From the NCBI RefSeq assembly GCF_014050145.1, contig NZ_JACFYF010000013.1, positions 1-64,000 on the forward strand: a stretch of DNA of 64,000 nt, in the 5' to 3' direction. Every line of letters starts with the position of its first letter. Within the stretch, counting starts at the first letter, position 1. The position numbers were made by a program, and so were the translations under genes. The notes beneath the pieces are model-generated. The model saw only the letters and a program-made list of their open reading frames with translations. It was not told the origin of the DNA and made no database searches. The DNA is from Vibrio marinisediminis. Its GTDB lineage: Bacteria > Pseudomonadota > Gammaproteobacteria > Enterobacterales > Vibrionaceae. Of the stretch, positions 47,626 through 57,952 are shown piece by piece.

Positions 47626-49506
47626 TTAGTGCTTAAAGAGATGTACTTGATCGTTCAATCGCATTGCAATCTGACGTAAGTCTTCAGAAAGCGAACGAGA
47701 ACTTTGTGCCTCTTGAGTCAAGTGGGTTGAAATATCACTCACTTGCTGAATGTTTTTGCTTACTTCTTCAGTTACGGTGCGCTGCTCAGAAGCGGCATTC
47801 GAGATATGTGATGCCATCTCAGAAATCTCTTGAATAGAGATGGTGATTTTCTCTAGTGCTTCTGTTGCATCGTTAGCATCTTCTACGCTTGAAGAAGCAA
47901 GATCTCGGCTACGAGTCATAGACTCTACAGCTTCAACACTGTTCTTCTGTAGGCTTTCGATCATTTCACGAATTTCTACCGTAGAGCTATGCGTACGTTG
48001 AGAAAGAACTCGAACTTCATCCGCAACCACTGCAAATCCACGACCTTGATCGCCAGCACGTGCCGCTTCGATCGCCGCATTTAGCGCTAGAAGGTTAGTT
48101 TGCTCTGCAATATCACTGATTGTTGAAGTGATAGTGTTGATGTCTTGTGCGTTACGCTCAAGTTCACCAATCACGCGTGCCGCATTTTCTAACTGAGAAG
48201 CTAGGTTAGTGATTGAGTCTTGGTTGCGTTTAATAACTCGTTTACCTTGGTCACAGTGATCCGTAGAACCGTAGGCTGAATCTGCGGTAAGTTTTGCATT
48301 ACCTGCAACTTCTTCTGCCGCTGCTGACATTTCATGAACAGCCGTCGCGATTTGAGATACTTCATTGAGCTGAGTTGCTAATGATTCACTTAAATCCGTC
48401 GCCAATTTGGTACTTACTTCAGATTGACTATCTAAGTTCTTAGATGAATTAGAGATGTCTTGAACAATCTCTTGCAGCTTGGCAATAAACGCATTGACTT
48501 GGCTAGCCAAAATACCGATTTCGTCTTGAGTTTTCACTTCAATACGTTTGGTTAAGTCACCGTTGCCTTCTGCTAGATCACGCATTGACTCACTCAGGTT
48601 ATTCAGTGGAGCAAGTGCACGCTTAACAATGACCCAAGCGATAACAGCAATCATCAGAACTTGTATCAAGCCCATGATAATTAATTGACCTGATAAGCCT
48701 TCATGCGATTGAAACGCGTGTTCTTTATCAACGACAATTGTGTAGTACCAATCTGTGTTTGGTACGCGTTTAGATGTAATCAATACGTCAGAACCGGAAA
48801 TGACGGTTTCTACTAACTCTTGGCTTTGAGCAAGTTTAGTGATTTGTGCAGCACTTAAGTCAGGAGAAATGTTATCGATGGTTTTTAGCGAAAGTTTTGG
48901 ATCTTTGTGAGCAACAATATTGCCTTTGCTATTAGTTAAAAAGGCTTCGACACCTTCAACCTTAAGATCGATAACATCGCTTACTAAGTTATCAATTTCA
49001 ACATCAGCACCTAGGACACCAGAGATGCTACCTTGAGTAAAAGGTACCGCAATGGTCATGTTCAGACCATTGTTTTGCACGTCATGGTAAGGCTCTGTGA
49101 TGTTAACGCCACCGGCTTTAATGGTGTCTTTATACCAATCACGTTGACGTGGGTCATAATCTTCAGGTGTACCTAAATCGATACCAAGAATAAATTGACC
49201 ATCATCTAGACCAGCATAAGCAACACGGAAGTCGCCAGCTTTAGACGCAGTTGAAAGGTACGGTTGTGCTTCAGAGGGGTCGATAAAAGCGTCAGAAGCA
49301 GAACGTACAACATTAATTTTTGCTTTAATCCATTGATCCATACTCGTCACACTACCGTTAAGTAATGTTGTCGCGTATTGATTAATAGAACGGGTTGTTT
49401 CGTCAAATATCTGCTTGCTCGTAATATAAGTTTGAGCGGTGGTCATTAGCAAGATAGAGAAAACGAAAGCAAGGGTTAGTTTGTTTTTTATTGATAGCGC
49501 AGACAT
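47626..49506 (-). CDS. Methyl-accepting chemotaxis protein with dCache sensor (paralogue 1)
   Basis: A 626-residue chemoreceptor. TM1 is at about 10-29, the dCache_1 periplasmic sensor at 35-275, TM2 at 280-300, then HAMP. The signalling domain has the tip [20 protein letters not shown]-type sequence (here [17 protein letters not shown]). In the sensor, YDPRQRDWY places Y117, R122, W124 and Y125, with D168 in GADVEID. This fits the amino-acid-binding dCache motif known from PctA (Y121, R126, W128, Y129, D173, from memory). The start [10 protein letters not shown] (49506) is shared with the upstream paralogue. Expected ligands are amino acids; not shown. Confidence 0.92.
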   Translation of the reverse strand: MSALSIKNKLTLAFVFSILLMTTAQTYITSKQIFDETTRSINQYATTLLNGSVTSMDQWIKAKINVVRSASDAFIDPSEAQPYLSTASKAGDFRVAYAGLDDGQFILGIDLGTPEDYDPRQRDWYKDTIKAGGVNITEPYHDVQNNGLNMTIAVPFTQGSISGVLGADVEIDNLVSDVIDLKVEGVEAFLTNSKGNIVAHKDPKLSLKTIDNISPDLSAAQITKLAQSQELVETVISGSDVLITSKRVPNTDWYYTIVVDKEHAFQSHEGLSGQLIIMGLIQVLMIAVIAWVIVKRALAPLNNLSESMRDLAEGNGDLTKRIEVKTQDEIGILASQVNAFIAKLQEIVQDISNSSKNLDSQSEVSTKLATDLSESLATQLNEVSQIATAVHEMSAAAEEVAGNAKLTADSAYGSTDHCDQGKRVIKRNQDSITNLASQLENAARVIGELERNAQDINTITSTISDIAEQTNLLALNAAIEAARAGDQGRGFAVVADEVRVLSQRTHSSTVEIREMIESLQKNSVEAVESMTRSRDLASSSVEDANDATEALEKITISIQEISEMASHISNAASEQRTVTEEVSKNIQQVSDISTHLTQEAQSSRSLSEDLRQIAMRLNDQVHLFKH

Positions 49507-49826
49507 ATGTATTTTCCAGTACTCGACAGGGAATCGACGAGAGAATACCAGAGGCGATGAGTGCAAATGCAATAGTGCGATTAAAAATTAGACGCCTATC
49601 GCAATATTAATTGATATTACTGACTTTATTAGTGTAAAGCGTCGCAAGTTTACATGTTTACAGTGAAAATCAAAGAGTTATGAGCCAGAAGCGGTTAACT
49701 AATTCAAGCATAATTTGTTTATTTAAATATACATTTAAATTTCAATGTAATTACAAAGGTAATTTATTTGTAACGAATGGGGTGCATAAAAAAGCCCTGA
49801 ATATCAGGGCTTAGAAAATAAAGAAA
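49507..49826. other. Intergenic region between the two chemoreceptor genes
   Basis: About 320 bp, AT-rich. It holds the terminator of paralogue 2 at its right end and must hold the promoter of paralogue 1. I see no gene and no clear flagellar sigma-28 promoter. Confidence 0.5.
49788..49812 (-). terminator. Terminator after chemoreceptor 2
   Basis: AAGCCCTGA and TCAGGGCTT form a 9-bp stem; on the minus strand TTTTTTAT follows. Confidence 0.88.
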
Positions 49827-51707
49827 TTAGTATTTAAAGAGGTGAACTTGTTGATTAAGTCTTCTCGATATTTGTCTTAGATCTTCCGACAGTGAACTTG
49901 AGTTGCGTGATTCTTCAGAGAGAAGCGATGAAAGGTCATTCGCTTGCTGAATATTTTTGCTTACTTCCTCAGTTACTGTTCGTTGTTCGGAGGCGGCATT
50001 GGAAATTTGTGACGCCATGTCTGAAATTTCCTGAATCGAAATAGTAATTCTCTCCAAAGCTTCTGTTGCATTATTTGCATCGTCAACACTAGAAGCAGCA
50101 AGTTCGCGACTTTGATTCATTGAATGAACCGCTTCCAGGCTGTTTTTCTGCAAGCTTTCGATCATTTCACGGATTTTAACCGTAGAACTATGAGTACGTT
50201 GCGACAACACGCGTACCTCATCAGCTACGACGGCAAAACCTCGACCTTGCTCACCAGCACGCGCGGCTTCAATGGCGGCATTGAGAGCGAGTAGGTTGGT
50301 TTGTTCTGAAATATCACTGATGGTAGAAATAATCGTGTTGATGTCTTGCGCATTGCGTTCCAACTCGCCAATAACGTTCGACGCATTTTCTAACTGAGAG
50401 GCAAGGCTGGTTATTGACTCTTGGTTTCGTCCAATCACTCGTTTACCTTGTTCACAGTTGTCTGTTGAACTGTAGGCAGAGTCGGCAGTTAATTTGGCAT
50501 TGTTCGCTACTTCTTCTGCTGTGGCAGACATTTCATGAACGGCGGTTGCTATTTGTGATATCTCGTTTAACTGCGCCGAGAGTGAATCACTGATCTCTTT
50601 TGCAACTTTGGTACTGACTTCAGATTGGCTATTTAGATTGTCAGATGAGTCGGAAATGTCGTGGACAATCTCTTGAAGTTTAGCGATAAACGCATTGACT
50701 TGAGTTGCAAGAAGACCAATTTCATCTTTTGTATCAACCACCATGCGTTTAGTTAAATCACCATTACCTTCGGCTAGATCACGCATTGAATCGGTTAGAT
50801 GGTTCAGTGGTGCCAAGGCTCTTTTAACAATAACCAGTGCAATCACCGCAATGATCAAGACTTGTAAGCAACCCATAAACATCGACTGACCAATTAACAA
50901 ATGGTGAGATTGGAATGCATAGTCTTTATCAATCACTATGGTGTAAAACCAATCGGTATTAGGAATGGCTTTTGATGTAATCAATACATCAGTGTTCGAA
51001 ATGACGGCTTCAACCAAATCAGTACTAGTAGAAAGTTGATTGATGGTATTAACGTTTAGATCGGAAGAGATTTGTTGGATATCTTTCAGTGTTAGTGACT
51101 TGTCTTCATGGGCAACAATTTTGCCTTTACTGTTGGTCAAGAACGCCGTAACACCTTCATCATCAATTTGCACCGCATTGCTGACCAGTGTATCGATTTC
51201 TACGTCGGCACCTAGGACGCCTTTCACGCCGCCAGCAGAGAATGAATCCGCTACAGTAATGACCAGTTTGTTGGATGCCGCATCAAGATAAGGTTCGGTA
51301 ATATTGACGCCCCCTTTGTTTATCGTGTCGGTATACCAGTCACGAGTTCTTGGGTCAAAGCCCTCTGGGATATCGAGATCGACGCCAAGTAAGAATTCAC
51401 CACTGTCTAGAGCGGCATAAACAACACGTAAATTACCTGACTTAGTAGCTTGGGCAAGATAAGACTCAGGATCACCTTGGTTGATGAATGCGTCAGAAGA
51501 AGAGCGGACTACATCGATTTTAGAGGTGAACCATTGGTCCATACTCTCGACTTTACCATCGAGTAGAGTGTTTCCATATTGGGTTATTGAATGTTGTGTT
51601 TCGTCTAGAATTTGCTTACTTGTTAAATATGTCTGAACGGCAGTCATAATTAAGATAGCGAATACGAAGGCGAGGGTAAGTTTGTTTTTAATTGATAGCG
51701 CTGACAT
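49827..51707 (-). CDS. Methyl-accepting chemotaxis protein with dCache sensor (paralogue 2)
   Basis: A 626-residue chemoreceptor, collinear with and very similar to the neighbouring one, including the identical N terminus [16 protein letters not shown] and an almost identical signalling domain. The sensor reads [10 protein letters not shown]122, W124, Y125 and D168 are kept but the first ligand Tyr is Phe117. The start is ambiguous: M at 51713 or 51719 is nearer to AAGGAAA; I use 51707 by analogy with the paralogue. It lies upstream of paralogue 1, separated by a terminator, so the two are separately transcribed. Confidence 0.92.
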   Translation of the reverse strand: MSALSIKNKLTLAFVFAILIMTAVQTYLTSKQILDETQHSITQYGNTLLDGKVESMDQWFTSKIDVVRSSSDAFINQGDPESYLAQATKSGNLRVVYAALDSGEFLLGVDLDIPEGFDPRTRDWYTDTINKGGVNITEPYLDAASNKLVITVADSFSAGGVKGVLGADVEIDTLVSNAVQIDDEGVTAFLTNSKGKIVAHEDKSLTLKDIQQISSDLNVNTINQLSTSTDLVEAVISNTDVLITSKAIPNTDWFYTIVIDKDYAFQSHHLLIGQSMFMGCLQVLIIAVIALVIVKRALAPLNHLTDSMRDLAEGNGDLTKRMVVDTKDEIGLLATQVNAFIAKLQEIVHDISDSSDNLNSQSEVSTKVAKEISDSLSAQLNEISQIATAVHEMSATAEEVANNAKLTADSAYSSTDNCEQGKRVIGRNQESITSLASQLENASNVIGELERNAQDINTIISTISDISEQTNLLALNAAIEAARAGEQGRGFAVVADEVRVLSQRTHSSTVKIREMIESLQKNSLEAVHSMNQSRELAASSVDDANNATEALERITISIQEISDMASQISNAASEQRTVTEEVSKNIQQANDLSSLLSEESRNSSSLSEDLRQISRRLNQQVHLFKY

Positions 51708-51883
51708 ATACATCATTTTCCTTACATCAACATATGAGCCAGCGCAGAATATCAAACGCTGTACGGAAAAGTATGTTAATGAGTTGAAATCTTGATGTTG
51801 CTCACGTTAAAGCACGCTATTGATGTTGTAGTCAATTTAACCTTGATTAACACAATATCAATAGCGGTGTATCTGTGGCGTAA

Positions 51884-52402
51884 TTAGTACTGGAAGCGCA
51901 CCGACATGGTGATTTGAGGGCCGTAAATGCCGTAATTACGGGTTTCTGCTGAAAGCGATAGTTGGGACGTTGAATGGAAACGAACACCTGCATGGAACAC
52001 CGAGCTTTCATCGAGTCGACCCATACGCGTTGTCGCTTCAATCTGATCTGTTAACCACATACGTAAGCCAATGTTAAATTCCGGAACAGTTTCGCGATCT
52101 TTATTGTAAGAGTCAGGATAACTGATGCTGTGTACCAGTGCTTGTCCAAAGACATCGGCAAATTGGTTAATTGGACCATTAAAGCCAAATCCAGCCGCAA
52201 CATCAGCGTCGCCATCAAATTGGCTGTCCGCTCTGGCGACAAAATGCACGTTTTCAAGCATCATCAAGCTAAATTCAGTGCCAGAGAAACGTGGATCGAT
52301 TGATGTTCTAAACTCTAAATAGTTATAACTAAAATTGTTAGCTAGAGCAGCTGGTGCAGCCATCGAACAGGCTAAAGCAGCTAAAAGGACGGTTTTCTTC
52401 AA
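51884..52402 (-). CDS. Putative outer-membrane beta-barrel protein, unknown function
   Basis: A 172-residue protein with a clean signal peptide (MKKTVLLAALACSMAAPAALA). The mature part alternates aromatic and polar residues in the manner of a small beta barrel (YNYLEFRTSI, VHFVARADSQF, FNIGLRMWL) and ends with ITMSVRFQY, an outer-membrane-type C-terminal Phe-X-Tyr pattern. An LKKT-type ribosome leader is weak: GAGAATTACCTTGAAG precedes. I cannot assign a known family. It follows the BOF gene but a terminator lies between. Confidence 0.7.
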   Translation of the reverse strand: MKKTVLLAALACSMAAPAALANNFSYNYLEFRTSIDPRFSGTEFSLMMLENVHFVARADSQFDGDADVAAGFGFNGPINQFADVFGQALVHSISYPDSYNKDRETVPEFNIGLRMWLTDQIEATTRMGRLDESSVFHAGVRFHSTSQLSLSAETRNYGIYGPQITMSVRFQY

Positions 52403-52435
52403 GGTAATTCTCCAACGATCAGCACAGACACAGAA

Positions 52436-52457
52436 AAGGCCTGCATAGGCAGACCTT
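52436..52457 (-). terminator. Terminator after the BOF-domain gene
   Basis: AAGGTCTGC and GCAGGCCTT (read on the minus strand) form a 9-bp stem with one wobble, followed by TTCTGT. Confidence 0.6.
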
Positions 52458-52488
52458 GTTAGTTATTTTACCTTTAAATCTTAAAGAT

Positions 52489-52857
52489 TTATAGCACTTG
52501 AATGCGATCAACCTCTATCTCAGGTGTGCTGCCACCTTCAAACTCACCAAACAGCCTAACCTGAGTAGTCGCGTCAAGTGTTTGTTTCAACACAATGTCA
52601 TCATCAAGCTCTACTCTAACTTCTGATTCGCCATCGCTGAAAATGAAGTTTTCATGGTCAAGTTGACGTATTAATTTACCTTCTAAGACCACTTTTTGTT
52701 CGGTGAACATGCTGCTATCAGCAAGTAAGTTGGTCAAGTTTGTGAGTTCAACGGGCCCCTTATATTGAATCATATTTTGGTTGTGCTGTTGATCTCCACC
52801 AGCAAGAGCGATAGTAGGAGCAAGGATAAGTACAGCTGCTGCGATAATCTTTTTCAT
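52489..52857 (-). CDS. YgiW/YdeI-type BOF (OB-fold) periplasmic stress protein
   Basis: A 122-residue protein with a signal peptide (MKKIIAAAVLILAPTIALA). The BOF domain (bacterial OB-fold, PF04076) runs from about 35: KVVLEGKLIRQLDHENFIFSD, then SEVRVELDDDIVL, and LFGEFEGGSTPEIEVDRIQV at the end. E. coli relatives YgiW and YdeI protect against oxidative or antimicrobial-peptide stress. The exact role here is open. GGAAACCCC lies before the start. It appears monocistronic. Confidence 0.85.
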   Translation of the reverse strand: MKKIIAAAVLILAPTIALAGGDQQHNQNMIQYKGPVELTNLTNLLADSSMFTEQKVVLEGKLIRQLDHENFIFSDGESEVRVELDDDIVLKQTLDATTQVRLFGEFEGGSTPEIEVDRIQVL

Positions 52858-53036
52858 GGGGTTTCCTTAATGCTAATTGTTTAATGTCGTGCCTTTGTTT
52901 GATGGTGCTATTAAACAATAAGCAATGTGAACTAATACTGATGACAGCATTCATTTTCCATTCATATTTTTATTAGTATTAGCATTCTAAAGCCGATATC
53001 ATTCTTACAAAGTAATCAATAATATAGCTGGTTAAT

Positions 53037-54503
53037 ATGTATCCACCGTTCAAGGCGTTAATGGTTCAAGGCACAACTTCTGATGCAGGCAAAAGTGTAT
53101 TGGTTGCTGGTTTGTGTCGAGTATTGGCGCGAAAGGGCATTAATGTTGCACCTTTTAAACCGCAAAACATGGCACTAAACAGTGCTGTAACACGTGACGG
53201 TGGTGAAATAGGTCGAGCGCAAGCGGTTCAGGCTGCTGCTTGTAATATTGAGCCGACAGTACATATGAATCCAGTATTGTTAAAACCAAATTCTGATACT
53301 GGCGCTCAGGTTATTTTGCAAGGCAAAGCTTTAACCAATATGGAAGCGACGGGTTACCACGACTATAAGCGTATCGCGATGGATACGGTTATTGACTCTT
53401 TTGAACGATTGGTTGATGAGTTTGATTCCATCATGATTGAGGGTGCAGGCAGCCCTGCGGAGATAAACCTACGGGCAAATGATATTGCCAATATGGGGTT
53501 CGCTGAAAAAGCGGATGTTCCGGTCATTATCGTCGCGGACATTGATAGAGGTGGTGTATTTGCTCATCTATATGGCACGTTAGAATTACTCTCTCAAAGT
53601 GAGCAAGATCGGGTGATTGGTTTTGTCATTAATCGCTTCCGAGGTGATATTGCACTACTTCAATCGGGGCTTGATTGGTTGGAAGAAAAAACCGGTAAAC
53701 CTGTGATTGGCGTGCTGCCATATCTGCACGGCTTTGACTTAGAAGCAGAAGACGCAATAGATAACCAACAACAACTCTCAGAGCAAGCTAAGTTGGTGAT
53801 TAAAGTTCCGGTGTTTACTCGAATTAGTAATCACACAGATTTTGATGTGTTACGACAGCATCCCGACATTGACTTGCAATATATAGGTAAAGGTCAGTCG
53901 CTTTCGGGTGCCGATGTGATCATATTACCTGGTTCAAAATCAACACGTTCAGATTTGGCTTATTTACGCAGCCAAGGCTGGGATAAAGAAATCGCGAAGC
54001 ATTTACGATTTGGCGGAAAAGTGCTTGGTATTTGTGGCGGCTTTCAAATGCTAGGAAAAGAGGTAAATGATCCTCTTGGAATTGAAGGCGAACCGGGAAC
54101 AACACCAGGTTTAGGTTACTTAGATACAGTCACCACAATGACCACCCACAAAAAGCTGACTAAAGTAAAAGGTCAACTAAACTTACTTGGTAAACAAGCC
54201 ACAGTATCAGGGTATGAAATCCATGCTGGTGAGAGCACCATTGAAGGTCAACAACCTATTTTGCTTGAGGGCGGACAGATGGATGGCAGTGTCAGTGACT
54301 GTGGGCAACTGTTTGGTACTTATCTACATGGTGTGTTTGATGATGCACAAGCGCTTTCATTACTTTGTGAGTGGATGGGGGCTGAAAATATTGCTACTGT
54401 CGACCATCACGCCAACCAAGAGCGAGCAATCAATCGTATTGCTGATGCGATTGAAGAACATTTAAAGTTGGATTTACTGTGGCCTGAATTAGGCAATCAA
54501 TAA
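53037..54503 (+). CDS. cobQ: Cobyric acid synthase
   Basis: A 488-residue glutamine-dependent amidase (CobQ/CbiP) that amidates adenosylcobyrinate a,c-diamide. The N-terminal P-loop-like domain starts [21 protein letters not shown], with [13 protein letters not shown]. The C-terminal class I glutamine amidotransferase domain has the nucleophile Cys333 in [12 protein letters not shown] and the His motif TYLHGVFDD. No B12 riboswitch or other cob gene is adjacent. Its stop overlaps the modA start (TAATG), coupling it to the molybdate transporter genes. Confidence 0.96.
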   Translation: MYPPFKALMVQGTTSDAGKSVLVAGLCRVLARKGINVAPFKPQNMALNSAVTRDGGEIGRAQAVQAAACNIEPTVHMNPVLLKPNSDTGAQVILQGKALTNMEATGYHDYKRIAMDTVIDSFERLVDEFDSIMIEGAGSPAEINLRANDIANMGFAEKADVPVIIVADIDRGGVFAHLYGTLELLSQSEQDRVIGFVINRFRGDIALLQSGLDWLEEKTGKPVIGVLPYLHGFDLEAEDAIDNQQQLSEQAKLVIKVPVFTRISNHTDFDVLRQHPDIDLQYIGKGQSLSGADVIILPGSKSTRSDLAYLRSQGWDKEIAKHLRFGGKVLGICGGFQMLGKEVNDPLGIEGEPGTTPGLGYLDTVTTMTTHKKLTKVKGQLNLLGKQATVSGYEIHAGESTIEGQQPILLEGGQMDGSVSDCGQLFGTYLHGVFDDAQALSLLCEWMGAENIATVDHHANQERAINRIADAIEEHLKLDLLWPELGNQ

Positions 54504-55282
54504 TGATGTTTACGTTAAAACGATTTACCCAATGCGTGTCGCTGCTCTTTACTATGGTGGTGTTTTCTCAAATCTCGTTTGCTCAAGATGCATCATCTCA
54601 GCAAACCATTCGAGTTTATGCAGCATCCTCTTTAACCAACGCACTAAATGAACTAATCACCCAATACGAGAACACGCATGATGTCGATATCGTCGCTATT
54701 TATGGTGGGTCTTCGTCATTAGCAAGACAAGTTGAACAAGGTGCCCCTGCTGATTTGTTTATTTCCGCCAATGAGCTCTGGGTAAAACACCTCGAGAGGC
54801 AAGGTGTCGCGAAGCAAGAAGATATTCATATCTTTAGCCAGAATCGTTTAGTGGTCATTGCGCCAAAAGGTACCGTAGGTGAGTTGGATATTACTCAACA
54901 AAGTTCGTGGTTAAATATGCTTAAAGATAGCCGCCTAGCTATTGGTCAACCTAACGCCGTGCCTGCGGGCATTTATGCAAAACAATCGCTTGAATCTTTA
55001 GGTGTGTGGGCGGGGTTAAGTAAACACTTAGCACCAACCAGCAACGTTCGTATTTCATTAACGCTGGTGGAGCGAGGTGAAGCTGCATTAGGAATCGTTT
55101 ATCAATCTGATGTGATGGTGTCTGAAAAAGTACGTGTTATGCACACATTTGACGAAGCTTCTCATGACCCGATTCGCTACCCACTGGTGCAACTAACGGC
55201 TTCTCAATCGGTGACGCAGTTTATGCAGTTTCTACTTAGTGAAAGCGCAAGTAAAACGCTTGTAGAGTATGGTTTTAACTAG
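54503..55282 (+). CDS. modA: Molybdate ABC transporter, substrate-binding protein
   Basis: A 259-residue periplasmic protein with a signal peptide ending near VFSQISFAQ (about residue 28). The mature part has VYAASSLTNALNELI (molybdate-binding Ser), YGGSSSLARQVEQGAPADLFISAN, IGQPNAVPAGIYAKQSL and ALGIVYQSD, all ModA hallmarks. Its ATG overlaps the cobQ stop by one base; the next ATG (54506) is an alternative. It delivers molybdate to ModBC for molybdenum cofactor, needed by TMAO reductase-type enzymes. Confidence 0.96.
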   Translation: MMFTLKRFTQCVSLLFTMVVFSQISFAQDASSQQTIRVYAASSLTNALNELITQYENTHDVDIVAIYGGSSSLARQVEQGAPADLFISANELWVKHLERQGVAKQEDIHIFSQNRLVVIAPKGTVGELDITQQSSWLNMLKDSRLAIGQPNAVPAGIYAKQSLESLGVWAGLSKHLAPTSNVRISLTLVERGEAALGIVYQSDVMVSEKVRVMHTFDEASHDPIRYPLVQLTASQSVTQFMQFLLSESASKTLVEYGFN

Positions 55283-55292
55283 AGGTTACGGT

Positions 55293-55985
55293 TTGCTTTC
55301 AGAATACGAATACCAGGCGCTTATCTTAAGTATTAAAGTTTCGCTCTATGCGGTTGTATGGTTGATTCCAATAGGGGTATCACTCGCGTGGTTGCTTGCG
55401 AAAAAGCAATTTGTCGGTAAATCCATCATTGATAGTTTGATTCACTTACCTCTCGTTCTTCCTCCTGTGGTTATCGGTTATCTACTGTTGGTGGTTATGG
55501 GGCGCAAAGGTATTGTTGGTGAATGGCTTTATGAATCATTCGGTCTCTCTTTTGCTTTTAATTGGAAAGGGGCCGTGCTCGCCAGTATTGTAGTGGCACT
55601 ACCCTTGATGGTTCGCGCCATTCGGCTGAGCTTTGAAAATGTCGACAGTAAATTAGAACAAGCCGCGTCTACATTAGGTGCTTCTCCGATTAAAGTCTTT
55701 TTTACGATCACTTTACCGTTAACATTACCGGGCATTATTACTGGTACTATGCTTGCCTTCGCCCGTAGCCTTGGTGAGTTTGGTGCGACCATTAGTTTTG
55801 TCTCTAACATTCCTGGTGAAACGCAAACCATCCCTCTAGCCATGTACACTTTTATCGAAACACCAGGTTCGGAACTCGAAGCGATGCGATTGTGTGTTAT
55901 TTCGGTTGTTATAGCGTTGAGTTCTTTGTTGGTCTCTGAGTGGATGTCGAGGCAATGCTCTCGTCGATTAGGGGCGAAGCAATGA
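55293..55985 (+). CDS. modB: Molybdate ABC transporter, permease
   Basis: An inner-membrane permease of about 230 residues with five to six helices. HLPLVLPPVVIGYLLLVVMGRKG, MVRAIRLSFENVDSKLEQAA and the EAA-like loop TLGASPIKVFFTITLPLTLPG match E. coli ModB; FARSLGEFGATISFVSNIPGET follows. I prefer TTG 55293, with AGAGGT 6 nt upstream and an N terminus aligning with E. coli ModB. ATG 55269 (overlapping modA by 14 bp) is the usual alternative. It ends in an ATGA overlap with modC. Confidence 0.93.
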   Translation: MLSEYEYQALILSIKVSLYAVVWLIPIGVSLAWLLAKKQFVGKSIIDSLIHLPLVLPPVVIGYLLLVVMGRKGIVGEWLYESFGLSFAFNWKGAVLASIVVALPLMVRAIRLSFENVDSKLEQAASTLGASPIKVFFTITLPLTLPGIITGTMLAFARSLGEFGATISFVSNIPGETQTIPLAMYTFIETPGSELEAMRLCVISVVIALSSLLVSEWMSRQCSRRLGAKQ

Positions 55986-57088
55986 ACAAACTAAAGATAG
56001 AATTTAGACAAAATCTTGGCAATACCGCATTTGATATTAATGTTGAGCTACCAGCGCAGGGGATAACCGCTATATTCGGTCGTTCTGGAGCGGGTAAAAC
56101 GACGTTGATTAACGCTGTTGCTGGTTTAACCCAGTTAGATTCAGGACGAATTGAGATAAACCACCGCATACTGTTTTGCCAACAAGCGGGAATTAATATT
56201 CCAACACGTCAGCGGCGAATTGGTTATGTCTTTCAAGAGTCGCGCCTATTTCCTCATTACCGTGTGAAAGGCAACCTACTTTATGGCGCTCCGGAAAGTG
56301 ACAACGACTACTTTAATCAAATTGTCGATTTACTTGAGTTAAGAATGCTATTAGACCGCTTTCCTATTGAACTCTCTGGTGGTGAGAAGCAGCGAGTCGC
56401 GATTGGTAGAGCGTTGCTGACCAAACCCGATATATTACTCATGGATGAGCCGTTAGCATCACTGGACTTGCCGCGAAAGCGTGAGGTGTTGCCATTTTTG
56501 GAGCACTTAGCCAACAATGTCAATATTCCTATCCTCTATGTCACACATAGCCTGAATGAAATCATTCGTCTTGCTGATCACATCGTGGTTGTGGATCAGG
56601 GCAAGGTAGTGACGACGGGTTCTATCGAGCAAGTATGGGCCTCAAATGCGATGCGTCCGTGGCAATCCTTCGCGGGTCAAAGCTCGTTATTTGAAGCTAA
56701 GTTGATTGAGCAAATTGAGGAATATGCGCTGTCTGGACTTGAATTGGCAGAAGGTGTCATGCTATGGGTACAAAAGGTTGAAGAACAGTTGCAAAGTAAT
56801 GTTCGTCTGCAAGTTCGTGCTAATGATGTCTCGATTAACCTAGATAAGCCTGAGCGCAGTTCGATACGAAATGTCTTGCCTGCAGAAATTGTCGAGTTGC
56901 AAACCCAAAGCCACGGTAGCCACCGTCAAAGTGTTTCGGTTAAACTCAAATTGGCGCCTGATTGTTATTTGTGGGCAACCATAACCGCTTGGGCGAGAGA
57001 AGATCTCGGTTTAGAAATAGGTATGAAGGTATACGCGCAAATCAAAGGGGTCAGTGTTACTCAGCGCGATATCGCATTATCACACTAG
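55982..57088 (+). CDS. modC: Molybdate ABC transporter, ATPase
   Basis: A 368-residue ABC ATPase. Walker A GRSGAGKTTLINAVAG, Q-loop FQESRLFPHYRV, signature LSGGEKQRVAIGRAL, Walker B LLMDEPLASLD, and the switch His in VTHSLNEI. The C-terminal mop/TOBE domain (about 290-368) contains IRNVLPAEIVEL and the end VSVTQRDIALSH, specific to ModC. The start ATG 55982 overlaps modB stop (ATGA). This is the last gene of the cobQ-modABC unit. Confidence 0.96.
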   Translation: MNKLKIEFRQNLGNTAFDINVELPAQGITAIFGRSGAGKTTLINAVAGLTQLDSGRIEINHRILFCQQAGINIPTRQRRIGYVFQESRLFPHYRVKGNLLYGAPESDNDYFNQIVDLLELRMLLDRFPIELSGGEKQRVAIGRALLTKPDILLMDEPLASLDLPRKREVLPFLEHLANNVNIPILYVTHSLNEIIRLADHIVVVDQGKVVTTGSIEQVWASNAMRPWQSFAGQSSLFEAKLIEQIEEYALSGLELAEGVMLWVQKVEEQLQSNVRLQVRANDVSINLDKPERSSIRNVLPAEIVELQTQSHGSHRQSVSVKLKLAPDCYLWATITAWAREDLGLEIGMKVYAQIKGVSVTQRDIALSH

Positions 57089-57197
57089 TTTTTTGCCCAA
57101 TCGCAGTAATAGTGACCATTCTTATGTGAGGAAGCGCTTGAGCGCTAAGGCTATATTCACTAGAATGGCGCGATTTTATTTATTACAGGTCATGAAC

Positions 57198-57446
57198 ATG
57201 AACGACACTAAATCGCTTCCAGCTTTACCGGATCACCTTTCAGGTAACCCACGTAGCCCGTTCTATGTAGCAGAAGTTTTTGAACACCAAATCGGTATCC
57301 GCTTAAATGGCAAAGAGCGTACTGATGTTGAAGAATACTGCATCAGTGAAGGTTGGGTTAAAGTGGCTGCGCACAAAGCGCTAGACCGCCGCGGTCAACC
57401 ATTGTTGATGACGCTAAAAGGCACAGTTGAAGCGTACTACTGCTAA
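57198..57446 (+). CDS. DUF3297 family protein
   Basis: An 82-residue soluble protein beginning MNDTKSLPALPDHLSGNPRSPFY. The core IGIRLNGKERTDVEEYCISEGWVKVAA and the ending GTVEAYYC match the glutathione-peroxidase-like-named DUF3297 family, widespread in proteobacteria and of unknown function. The ATG at 57198 has AGGT 7 nt upstream; an ATG two codons earlier is too close. It is separate from modC (109-bp gap) and followed by a terminator. Confidence 0.88.
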   Translation: MNDTKSLPALPDHLSGNPRSPFYVAEVFEHQIGIRLNGKERTDVEEYCISEGWVKVAAHKALDRRGQPLLMTLKGTVEAYYC

Positions 57447-57542
57447 TTAGTTAGACAAACCATAATTCAAGCAGGGTGGTATTTATGTCACCAAGCCGAA
57501 TTGAATGGGTTCGTCATAATTGTTATGTATGCTCACCTCTAT

Positions 57543-57578
57543 ACAGGACCTAGATCTATTTTAGGTCCTGTTTGTTTG
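57543..57578 (+). terminator. Terminator after the DUF3297 gene
   Basis: ACAGGACCTA and TAGGTCCTGT form a 10-bp stem, followed by TTGTTTG. It lies about 95 bp past the stop codon. Confidence 0.8.
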
Positions 57579-57699
57579 TAGACAATTCAGTTCAAATTGT
57601 TTTGCTTCAAGACAATACCTTCCTCCATAAATCCTCCGCTTTACTCTTTTCGAATAGACATATTTAACCGGTATCACATAGCTAGCGATCAAGGTGTTG

Positions 57700-57927
57700 C
57701 TATTTTGCTTCACTATTTTTTTGCTGATCTTGCTCTTCTTTATAACCGAGAGTTCGAATGTGTTCACCATGAATGGTGTTTTTCATCAACGCCCATAACG
57801 CAGCCAAAAATCGTTTGTGCAAGGCATGATGTCGAATGTATTTGTAGTGAATATAGACATAGAGAATGACAAAGGTAACGAGTGCGAGCGCGATACCGTA
57901 AGTTTCATAGAGAGAAAGGAAATTCAT
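57700..57927 (-). CDS. Small single-TM membrane protein, unknown
   Basis: A 75-residue protein. One membrane helix (YGIALALVTFVILYVYI, about 10-26) is followed by a basic, His-rich cytoplasmic segment (HYKYIRHHALHKRF) and a charged tail. AAGG about 9 nt upstream supports the start. It lies 25 nt after the MATE exporter gene on the same strand, so it may be cotranscribed with it. I recognise no family. Confidence 0.6.
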   Translation of the reverse strand: MNFLSLYETYGIALALVTFVILYVYIHYKYIRHHALHKRFLAALWALMKNTIHGEHIRTLGYKEEQDQQKNSEAK

Positions 57928-57952
57928 AAAGTAAGCCTTAAAGTATTGACGA

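Noticed and set aside
52858-53036. Possible cobalamin riboswitch upstream of cobQ
   Set aside because: The 179-bp gap is short and AT-rich, and I found no B12-box-like conserved core.
57597-57869. Plus-strand 90-codon frame
   Set aside because: It lies antisense to the 75-residue membrane protein, which has the better ribosome site and a protein-like pattern.
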